Positions 1 through 5,225 of a stretch of 11,763 bases of DNA are shown here, one piece after another. The stretch covers positions 1 to 11,763 of the forward strand of contig JAEZWY010000064.1 in the NCBI GenBank assembly GCA_023442905.1, given 5' to 3'. The notes under the pieces are model-generated. The model was not told the DNA's origin, ran no database searches, and saw only the letters and a program-made list of their open reading frames with translations. The position numbers were made by a program, and so were the translations under genes. The first letter of the stretch is position 1; the number at the start of each line of letters is the position of its first letter. This stretch comes from Bacillota bacterium. Its GTDB lineage: Bacteria; Bacillota; Bacilli; Lactobacillales; Aerococcaceae.

Positions 1-18
1 GCTTAGTAAATTGTAACC

Positions 19-48
19 ATTTTAACACACCAATTTGCATTCCTACAA
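19..48 (-). promoter_or_regulatory. Possible sigma-A promoter reading out of the left edge
   Basis: On the minus strand a TTGTAG -35-like box (43-48) is followed by 18 nt and a TAAAAT -10 box (19-24) preceded by TGT, which makes it an extended -10. It lies beyond the terminator at 132-169, so it could start the next leftward transcription unit, whose gene would be outside the window. The region is A+T-rich and such matches arise by chance, so this is only a candidate. Confidence 0.35.
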
Positions 49-131
49 TAATTATTTCACGTTCGCATTTTTATATACATTTTAACTTACATTTTGTGGT
101 GTAAATTAACAACAAACGTTGATTTAATAAT

Positions 132-169
132 AAAAAACGAGTATCAAATTCAGTTGCAATTTGATACTC
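132..169 (-). terminator. Intrinsic terminator ending the thrS-side transcript
   Basis: A perfect 12-bp inverted repeat (arms 139-150 and 158-169, GAGTATCAAATT and its complement) encloses a 7-nt loop. On the minus strand the stem is followed by GTTTTTTATTATT, a good U-tract. The stem is A+T-rich, so it is weaker than a typical GC-rich terminator, but the shape and orientation fit termination of leftward transcription from thrS about 270 nt past its stop codon. Confidence 0.7.
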
Positions 170-313
170 ATTTAGGTTTACATTTTCACTTTTTGTACTC
201 CAAAACTGAACTACTTAGAAAAAATCTCAGCCTTCTTTTTTTAATTTGGGTTTATTTAGTCTAGTTTTATTTGATTGGTCAAGACAATCTCTCATAAAAA
301 CGTTGTGTCGACT

Positions 314-326
314 CTTACACCCTGTT
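314..326. repeat. 13-nt direct repeat, copy distal to thrS
   Basis: CTTACACCCTGTT at 314-326 is identical to 431-443. The two copies bracket the palindromic element, with 104 nt between them. The copy at 431-443 overlaps the thrS stop codon (442-444). The pair could be a target duplication, although 13 nt is long for one, or two copies of the end motif of a repeat unit. Confidence 0.65.
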
Positions 327-331
327 TAGTC

Positions 332-439
332 GGGTGCGCTCGACCAGCTCAAGTCCACTTCAGAATAGTTTGCATCACACTTTGTGTGATACGGCACTAT
401 TCTGAAGTGTTGTTGAGCTTAGCGGTCTCGCTTACACCC
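332..439. repeat. 108-nt imperfect palindrome, possible dispersed repeat or MITE-like element
   Basis: Nested complementary blocks surround a TTT centre (381-383): ATCACAC 374-380 with 384-390; a perfect 13-bp block ACTTCAGAATAGT 357-369 with 396-408; AGCTCAA 346-352 with 413-419; GACC 342-345 with 424-427; and terminal GGGTG 332-336 with CACCC 435-439. That is 36 paired bases separated by small internal loops. There is no U-tract on either side, so it is not a simple terminator. The outer arm ends 2 nt from the thrS stop codon. It encodes no protein. The architecture resembles miniature palindromic elements of bacterial intergenic regions, but whether it recurs in the genome cannot be seen from this window. 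Confidence 0.6.
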
Positions 440-443
440 TGTT
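431..443. repeat. 13-nt direct repeat, copy at the thrS stop codon
   Basis: This is the second copy of CTTACACCCTGTT. It includes two of the three bases of the thrS stop codon and the terminal CACCC of the palindrome at 332-439. Confidence 0.65.
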
Positions 444-2370
444 ATTTATATGCTTTGATGTCTTGTTCTAATTGCGCTAAAAATTCATCAAATGGCATTG
501 ATGATGTTTCTTTTGAACCATAGCGACGTACTGTTACTGTATTTTCAGCGATTTCGTTGTCACCAAATACCAATTGGTATGGAATTTTAAGGGTTTGTGC
601 TTCACGAATCTTGTAACCCATTTTTTCGTTACGATTATCCACTTCAACACGCATACCAGCAGCCTTCATTCGACGACGTATATCTTCAACATGGTCACCA
701 TGTGCGTCATCGTTAACTGGGATTAATTTCGCTTGAACTGGTGCTAACCAAGTTGGGAAGGCCCCTTTGTATTCTTCGATTAGGTAAGCTACGAAACGTT
801 CCATTGTTGAAACGACACCACGGTGGATAACCACTGGACGGTGCGTATCTTGACCGTCTTGACCAACGTAAGTTAGGTCAAAGCGTTCTGGTAATAAGAA
901 GTCTAATTGAACAGTAGACATTGTTTCTTCGTTACCTAAAGCAGTTTTCATTTGAACATCTAATTTAGGTCCATAGAACGCTGCTTCACCAATGGCTTCA
1001 AAATATTCTAAACCTAAGTCATCCATTGTTTCTTTTAGCATTGCTTGTGCTTTTTCCCACATTTCGTCATCATCAAAGTATTTATCCGTATTTTCTGGAT
1101 CACGGTAAGATAAACGGAAGCGGTAGTCTGTAATATTAAAGTCATCATAGACTTGTTTGATTAATTGCAATACTCGCGTAAATTCTTCTTTGATTTGGTC
1201 TGGACGTACAAAGATATGCGCATCATTTAAAGTCATTTCACGTACACGTTGTAAACCAGATAAAGCGCCTGACTTTTCATAACGGTGCATCATACCTAAT
1301 TCCGCAATCCGAATTGGGAATTCACGATAAGAGTGAATATCATTTTTATAAACCATCATGTGATGTGGGCAGTTCATTGGACGTAAAACTAATTGTTCAC
1401 CGTCACCCATATCCATTGGTGGATACATATCTTCATGGTAGTGGTCCCAGTGTCCAGAAGTTTTATAAAATTCAACATCTGCCATAATTGGTGTATACAC
1501 ATGCTCGTAACCTAAAGAAACTTCTTTATCAACGATGTAACGTTCGATAATACGACGAACAGTTGCACCTTTTGGTAACCAGAACGGTAAACCAGAACCA
1601 ACTTCAGGATTTACCATGAAGATATCTAATTCTTTACCTAATTTACGGTGGTCACGTTCTTTAGCTTCCTCACGCTGTTTGATGAACTCTTTCAAGTCAC
1701 GTTTCTCAAAGAATGCTGTACCGTAAACACGTTGCATCATTTTGTTATCTGAGTTACCTCTCCAGTATGCACCGGCAACAGATAATAGTTTGAATTCTTT
1801 AATGTAACCAGTTGATGGTACATGGATTCCACGACAAAGGTCAGTGAATTCCCCTTGTGAGTATACTGTTAACGTTTCATCTTCTGGTAAATCTGCGATG
1901 ATTTCTAATTTATATTCATCATCCGCAAATATTTCATTCGCTTCAGCACGTGTCACTTCACGACGTTCAATTGGATAATTCTCTTTTACAATTTTAGCCA
2001 TTTCAGCTTCAATTACTGGTAGATCTTCTTCAGTAATTTGTTTCTCTTGGTCCGTATCATAATAGTAACCTGTTTCAATGGCTGGACCGACACCAAATTT
2101 AATGCCTGGATACAAACGTTTCATCGCTTGCGCCATTAAATGGGCAGTAGAATGACGTAAGATACCTAATGCATCTTCATGTTTAGGGTCAACGATTTCA
2201 ATTGCGCCACCTTCATTAATTGGGACATTTAAGTCCACCAATTCACCGTCAATTTTAGCCGCTAATGCACGTTTTGCTAATGAGTTACTAATTGATGCAG
2301 CAACGTCACGACCAGTCACGCCTGCTTCGAATGATTTTTTAGCCCCATCTGGGAATACTAAGTCAATCAT
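442..2370 (-). CDS. thrS: Threonine--tRNA ligase (ThrRS)
   Basis: Cytoplasmic class II synthetase that attaches threonine to tRNA-Thr in an ATP-dependent reaction and edits mischarged Ser-tRNA-Thr. The 642-residue protein has the full bacterial layout: an N-terminal TGS domain (about 1-62), an editing domain with HSTAH (H73, H77) and C179/H183 in LCRGIH, a catalytic core with class II motif 2 around R363 and the zinc ligands C334 (MNCPHH), H385 (DAHIF) and H516 (VIHRG), motif 3 ending at R525, and the anticodon-binding domain from PTWLAPVQ (about 529) to the end. An AAAGGAGG site lies 6 nt before the ATG. The gene stands alone behind its own promoter and a T-box leader, so expression should respond to uncharged tRNA-Thr. 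No key residue is missing. The stop codon touches a repeat element. Confidence 0.98.
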   Translation of the reverse strand: MIDLVFPDGAKKSFEAGVTGRDVAASISNSLAKRALAAKIDGELVDLNVPINEGGAIEIVDPKHEDALGILRHSTAHLMAQAMKRLYPGIKFGVGPAIETGYYYDTDQEKQITEEDLPVIEAEMAKIVKENYPIERREVTRAEANEIFADDEYKLEIIADLPEDETLTVYSQGEFTDLCRGIHVPSTGYIKEFKLLSVAGAYWRGNSDNKMMQRVYGTAFFEKRDLKEFIKQREEAKERDHRKLGKELDIFMVNPEVGSGLPFWLPKGATVRRIIERYIVDKEVSLGYEHVYTPIMADVEFYKTSGHWDHYHEDMYPPMDMGDGEQLVLRPMNCPHHMMVYKNDIHSYREFPIRIAELGMMHRYEKSGALSGLQRVREMTLNDAHIFVRPDQIKEEFTRVLQLIKQVYDDFNITDYRFRLSYRDPENTDKYFDDDEMWEKAQAMLKETMDDLGLEYFEAIGEAAFYGPKLDVQMKTALGNEETMSTVQLDFLLPERFDLTYVGQDGQDTHRPVVIHRGVVSTMERFVAYLIEEYKGAFPTWLAPVQAKLIPVNDDAHGDHVEDIRRRMKAAGMRVEVDNRNEKMGYKIREAQTLKIPYQLVFGDNEIAENTVTVRRYGSKETSSMPFDEFLAQLEQDIKAYK

Positions 2371-2394
2371 GATTTTCCTCCTTTTTCCTTTTGA

Positions 2395-2439
2395 AAAATA
2401 AAAAAAGCCCCATCCTAGCCTATAAGACTAGAATGGGAC
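2395..2439 (-). terminator. T-box terminator hairpin before thrS
   Basis: A 14-bp stem including three G-U pairs (2426-2439 with 2407-2420) has a TTATA loop and is followed on the minus strand by TTTTTTTATTTTT (about 2394-2406). Its 5' arm is shared with the antiterminator, which is the expected T-box switch. It ends about 25 nt before the thrS start codon. Confidence 0.93.
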
Positions 2440-2682
2440 GCTAATAAACAATATGCGTGGTTCCACCCAAGTTCGATAATATATGCTGGGCATATATTAT
2501 CCTCAATTGCTGATAATGGGGGCAACCCATACACCTTATCACATGTGCATAATGCCATCTGTTTCGGTGCGATCTAAAGAGTGGTTCGCTATATGATCTT
2601 GCAAGTTTCTCACTAACCAACTTGTCCCTAATGTCCAATCCTAAAGCTTGTCTCTTATCATCGATATAGTTATCTGATTTCA
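2395..2682 (-). promoter_or_regulatory. T-box riboswitch leader of thrS (Thr, ACC specifier)
   Basis: This untranslated leader senses the aminoacylation state of tRNA-Thr and controls transcription into thrS. The T-box core GGGTGGAACCACG is at 2456-2468. TGGG and ACGC around it can pair with CCCA and GCGT at about 2434-2442, giving the canonical antiterminator with TGGAACC in the bulge, which competes with the terminator at 2407-2439. Stem I can be drawn from CGAT (near 2668) to ATCG (near 2570), with AGAG/CTCT above it and an apical CAAGTT/AACTTG hairpin carrying a GGTTAGTGAG loop. In its specifier loop, GCGAACCACTCT holds ACC at 2583-2585, a Thr codon matching tRNA-Thr(GGU). A perfect 11-bp hairpin at 2475-2501 fits Stem III. 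The folds are by eye; the T-box motif and gene context are decisive. Confidence 0.95.
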
Positions 2683-2687
2683 AAATA

Positions 2688-2716
2688 AGTATAAGCATCG
2701 AGCCTATAATTGTCAA
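2688..2716 (-). promoter_or_regulatory. Sigma-A promoter of thrS
   Basis: A perfect -35 TTGACA (2711-2716), a 17-nt spacer and a -10 TATACT (2688-2693) predict transcription starting near 2681, just upstream of T-box Stem I. A constitutive strong promoter followed by leader attenuation is the usual design for T-box synthetase genes. Confidence 0.9.
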
Positions 2717-2758
2717 ACAAAATTCATAAGAAACCGTTTCACATAGGCGATTTCAAGG

Positions 2759-2785
2759 AAAAAGAGACGAATGTAAATTCGCCTC
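2759..2785 (-). terminator. Intrinsic terminator after asp23
   Basis: On the minus strand a 9-bp stem (2777-2785 with 2764-2772, one G-U pair) and a 4-nt TTAC loop are followed by TTTTT (2759-2763). It starts 13 nt after the asp23 stop codon and separates that gene from the thrS promoter. It lies inside a larger inverted repeat (TTTCACATA 2737-2745 with TATGTGAAA 2789-2797). Confidence 0.8.
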
Positions 2786-2798
2786 CTGTATGTGAAAA

Positions 2799-3251
2799 TT
2801 ATTGTACGCGTGAACCGTCAGTGTATTGACCACTTTGGTTTGCTTGACGACGTTGTTGTTCAGCTGCACGTTTTTGTTCATTTTGGTCACGTTCATACTC
2901 AGCTCGTGTTAACACGTCGTTTACGTTCATATTCACTTCAACAACTGTTAAACCGGTCATTTGTTGAACGTTTTCTTTCACTGCTTTAGTCACTTTGTCA
3001 AAAGCGGCTGGAATATCTTTGCCATATTCAGCAATCACTTCAAGGTCTAAAGCTACTTCTTTTTTACCAACTTCTGCGCTAACACCTTTAGTTTCGTCTT
3101 CGCCGTTAGAGAAGAAGTTCATAATTCCTGAAGTAAAGTTACCTTTTAACTCTAAAATACCCTCAATGTTTTGAACTGTATAAAAAGCAATTTTTTCCAA
3201 AACACGGTTTTCAAAAGTTAAATCATTTGTGTGTTTTACGTTTTCTGACAT
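2799..3251 (-). CDS. asp23: Asp23/Gls24 family envelope stress response protein
   Basis: A 150-residue member of the Asp23 (DUF322/Gls24) family. In Staphylococcus aureus Asp23 is an abundant cytoplasmic protein tethered to the membrane by AmaP and linked to cell-envelope stress; the biochemical role is not established. The family core spans about residues 10-115: an N-terminal helix with NRVLEKIAFYTVQNIEGI, then GVSAEVG and VALDLEVIAEYG, then the helix IPAAFDKVTKAVKENVQQMTG and the strand LTVVEVNMNVNDV. There is no signal peptide or membrane segment. Residues 116-150 form a charged, Q/R/N-rich tail that is probably disordered. The gene has its own promoter (3306-3334), a weak GGGG-type ribosome site 8 nt before the ATG, and an intrinsic terminator. 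It lies directly after amaP and the DUF2273 gene. Family assignment is firm; the asp23 symbol is by homology and gls24 would serve equally well. Confidence 0.93.
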   Translation of the reverse strand: MSENVKHTNDLTFENRVLEKIAFYTVQNIEGILELKGNFTSGIMNFFSNGEDETKGVSAEVGKKEVALDLEVIAEYGKDIPAAFDKVTKAVKENVQQMTGLTVVEVNMNVNDVLTRAEYERDQNEQKRAAEQQRRQANQSGQYTDGSRVQ

Positions 3252-3305
3252 GTAAAATACCCCATTCCTTTTATTATTAAGTTATATAACCAATAAGTTT
3301 TAATT

Positions 3306-3334
3306 ATCATAGCAAATTTATCTACTTAACTCAA
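3306..3334 (-). promoter_or_regulatory. Sigma-A promoter of asp23
   Basis: A TTGAGT -35 box (3329-3334), a 17-nt spacer and a TATGAT -10 box (3306-3311) lie in the gap behind the DUF2273 gene. The start site would be near 3299, giving a leader of about 47 nt. It would let asp23 be made in excess over its two membrane partners. I see no sigma-B-type promoter correctly placed: a GGGTAT only 8 nt before the ATG is too close to be a -10. Confidence 0.75.
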
Positions 3335-3345
3335 ACGATATGACG

Positions 3346-3552
3346 CTAAAAATTGAAAAATGAGAACCAGCTTCCTAAGTCAATTTGACCATCAAAATAT
3401 GCCCCTGCAATGTATCCAATTACTGAGAATACTAGGATAAATAAGGCAGGTCCAAAACCTAACCACATCCACAGTAAACCAAAAATGAAAGCAATTAGTC
3501 CGCCAATAATACGATTTCTATATGGATACCAACTACGTGGTGGTTGTTTCAT
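3346..3552 (-). CDS. DUF2273 small membrane protein of the Asp23 cassette
   Basis: A 68-residue protein with the DUF2273 pattern: a basic, aromatic N-terminus (SWYPYRNRIIGG), two hydrophobic segments (about 16-30 and 33-53) joined by LGFG, and YFDG close to the second segment's end. The family is typically encoded between amaP and asp23 and is presumed to sit in the cytoplasmic membrane with AmaP; no activity is known. I chose the ATG at 3552, with AGGGGG 10 nt upstream and the usual family N-terminus. An in-frame TTG at 3573 (75 residues, AGGA about 7 nt before it) is possible but adds only MIGGTEH. The gene starts 44 nt after the amaP stop and is probably co-transcribed with amaP. Confidence 0.88.
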   Translation of the reverse strand: MKQPPRSWYPYRNRIIGGLIAFIFGLLWMWLGFGPALFILVFSVIGYIAGAYFDGQIDLGSWFSFFNF

Positions 3553-3596
3553 ATGCTCTGTGCCCCCTATCAAAATTCGGTCCTATTTGACCAAGA

Positions 3597-4169
3597 TTAT
3601 CTAACGCGCGCCTGGTTTTGACCGCGACCTTGTTGGCTTACCTGACTCGCATCATACGGTGCGGCAGATACTTTTACATTTTGAATATTTGTCCCTAAAA
3701 CGCGTTCTGCACCAAGTCTTGCTTTTTCTGCGATTTGATCAGAAATCGCTTGAACTGCTTGGTTTTTATCTGTAGCGTAATCAACAGTGACTTTAGTATT
3801 TTCTGGTTTGCGTCCAAATTTCACTGTCACATTTTTATTAGACGCTTCTTTCACATCTAATAACTCTTGGTGTACCGCATGTACAACTGTATCACGGTTT
3901 ACTTTCACCTCACCAAAGTCATTAGCCACTTTCAAGGTACGTGATTTTGCTGGTGCGACCAATGCCCAAATTAAAGCAACCGCAAAATAAATAAATGCAA
4001 GTGCCAATAGCACAATGACCGTATTCACTAATATTTGATTAGACACAATATATTGGTCAACAAAGTCACTTACGTATGGTATTGGATAAATGACTGCAGC
4101 TGTTGCCACTGCCGCTAATAAAACTAAGAGTGAAAATAGGATTTGAAGGAATTTTCTCAATCCACCCAT
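3597..4169 (-). CDS. amaP: Alkaline shock response membrane anchor protein AmaP
   Basis: A 190-residue membrane protein that in S. aureus anchors Asp23 to the cytoplasmic membrane. Two hydrophobic helices are visible (about 7-28 and 47-71), joined by a short loop (IPYVSDFVDQYIVSNQ). A soluble domain follows (about 78-172) whose pattern (VNRDTVVHAVHQELLDVKEASNKNVTVKFG, then VDYATDKNQAVQAISDQIAEKARLGAERVLGTNIQNVKVSAAP) looks like a diverged Asp23-type alternation of strands and helices. The last 18 residues are Q/R/N-rich, like the Asp23 tail. An almost ideal AAGGAGGTGAG ribosome site precedes the ATG. The gene is first in the cassette; a 109-nt gap separates it from dnaI and contains a candidate promoter. 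The assignment rests on topology plus neighbours. Confidence 0.9.
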   Translation of the reverse strand: MGGLRKFLQILFSLLVLLAAVATAAVIYPIPYVSDFVDQYIVSNQILVNTVIVLLALAFIYFAVALIWALVAPAKSRTLKVANDFGEVKVNRDTVVHAVHQELLDVKEASNKNVTVKFGRKPENTKVTVDYATDKNQAVQAISDQIAEKARLGAERVLGTNIQNVKVSAAPYDASQVSQQGRGQNQARVR

Positions 4170-4199
4170 TCACTCACCTCCTTCATCTAGCTTCTATAT

Positions 4200-4228
4200 A
4201 TGATATAAGTATAGCTTATCATTTTAAA
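4200..4228 (-). promoter_or_regulatory. Candidate promoter of amaP with an overlapping inverted repeat
   Basis: TTTAAA (4223-4228), a 17-nt spacer and TATCAT (4200-4205) match sigma-A boxes at 4 of 6 and 5 of 6 positions. The -10 is also one arm of ATGATA (4217-4222) / TATCAT (4200-4205), an imperfect palindrome that could be an operator. An alternative -10, TATACT at 4208-4213, has no good -35. The location in the dnaI-amaP gap is right, but the A+T-rich context lowers confidence. Confidence 0.4.
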
Positions 4229-4278
4229 GTTAAGTGTACAAATATTTTGCTGTGAAAATGGTAATAAAAAAGAAGGTA

Positions 4279-5223
4279 TTAACCGTTACGACGGTCTCTA
4301 CCTCCAACTGTAATTTCTTCACTTAAATACTTGATTCTTTCCATGATACGAGCTGATTTTGCCACATCTACCCCTTCTCTAGTCGTCGTTAGAAATTCTT
4401 CCAACTCAGCCATTGAGAAATTAGAGGTAAAGAAAGTCGATAACTGCTCTTGCATCCGGTATTGCAAAATAACACCCAGCACATCATCGCGGACCCATTC
4501 ACTATTAGATTCAGCACCAATATCATCTAACACTAGCACTTGCGCCTGCTTAATTTCATTGACTCTTTGGTCAACAGTGTTGGTCCGAATACGTGATTTC
4601 AGATCTACTAACAATTCCGGGTAATGTACCAAGGTAGATTTGACCCCATGCTCAGCCAAAGTATTGACTAAAGCAGCCAGGATATGGGTTTTCCCAACCC
4701 CAAATTGCCCATGTAGGTACAAACCCTTATGATAGGCATTTGGCTTACTGGTATAGGCTGAAATAAATTGTAGACTCTTTTGAATCGCTTCAAATCGGTC
4801 TTGATAGTCATCTTTCGTCATCTTTTCAAAAGAAGCTGACCGCAGACTTTTCGGCATAGAGACCATAGTCACCCGCTTGTTCAATTCTTCGGCCTCTTGT
4901 TGTTGGATAAAGGCTTCAGTTGGATGATAATCCACATCGATAAAGTTCACGTTCATAATCAAATTTGGCGCATATTGGACGAATTTCTTTTGGCCCAAAG
5001 CATCGTTACCGTTCTCGCGCGCAAACTCATATAATTTTGAAAATGATTTCTTCACGATTTCATCTTCAAAGGTTAACTGATGTTTGGCAAGAAAAGCCTG
5101 GACATCTGGATCACTTTGAACAATGCCTTCGATTTTTGCTTGTCGCTCTTTGAACATGGGGTTGCGGTTGAACTGCTGTTTTAAGGAGTCCCCCACATTT
5201 TTCATTTGGTTGTTATCAGCCAT
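4279..5223 (-). CDS. dnaI: Primosomal helicase loader DnaI
   Basis: An AAA+ ATPase that loads the replicative helicase (DnaC in Bacillus naming) onto DNA with DnaD and DnaB. The 314-residue protein has an N-terminal helicase-binding domain (about 1-105) and an AAA+ domain: Walker A GQFGVGKT (172-179), Walker B VLVLDDIGAE (229-238), the sensor-1 segment TSNFS (266-270) and the arginine-rich sensor-2/finger region ARIMERI (291-297). Residues 37-45 (SDPDVQAFL) and 60-67 (SFSKLYEF) match the family N-terminus. The Bacillus protein, as I recall it, then has a cysteine cluster that binds zinc; here the matching stretch (68-100) contains no cysteine, and the whole protein has none. An AAGGTGAG site inside the end of dnaB precedes the ATG, which lies 2 nt after the dnaB stop, so translation is probably coupled. 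Confidence 0.95.
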   Translation of the reverse strand: MADNNQMKNVGDSLKQQFNRNPMFKERQAKIEGIVQSDPDVQAFLAKHQLTFEDEIVKKSFSKLYEFARENGNDALGQKKFVQYAPNLIMNVNFIDVDYHPTEAFIQQQEAEELNKRVTMVSMPKSLRSASFEKMTKDDYQDRFEAIQKSLQFISAYTSKPNAYHKGLYLHGQFGVGKTHILAALVNTLAEHGVKSTLVHYPELLVDLKSRIRTNTVDQRVNEIKQAQVLVLDDIGAESNSEWVRDDVLGVILQYRMQEQLSTFFTSNFSMAELEEFLTTTREGVDVAKSARIMERIKYLSEEITVGGRDRRNG

Positions 5224-5225
5224 AC

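Larger units (their letters stand above)
1..441. other. Gene-free intergenic region after thrS
   Basis: I see no credible gene in these 441 nt. From right to left the stretch holds the palindromic element with its flanking direct repeat (314-443), an A+T-rich spacer (about 170-300) with no recognisable signal, a hairpin terminator for minus-strand transcription (132-169), and a possible minus-strand promoter (19-48). An 82-codon plus-strand reading frame at 275-523 runs through the palindrome and into the antisense of thrS; it has no family resemblance and is treated as spurious. Confidence 0.75.

Noticed and set aside
210..245. T-run with AGAA/TTCT pairing in the spacer after thrS
   Set aside because: Only four to six A-T pairs, not a convincing hairpin.
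275..523. 82-codon plus-strand reading frame across the palindrome and the thrS 3' end
   Set aside because: It is made largely of the palindrome (both 13-mers encode LTPC), overlaps thrS in antisense, and resembles no family.
2441..2716. 91-codon minus-strand reading frame between asp23 and thrS
   Set aside because: It lies over the thrS promoter and T-box leader, and its sequence is explained by RNA structure.
3553..3573. Upstream TTG start for the DUF2273 protein
   Set aside because: The ATG at 3552 gives the usual family N-terminus; the extra seven residues add nothing recognisable, though the TTG cannot be excluded.
4240..4281. Possible terminator after dnaI (GGTTAATA / TATTACC with T-run)
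   Set aside because: The T-run falls in the loop rather than after the stem, and the stem is short with a bulge.
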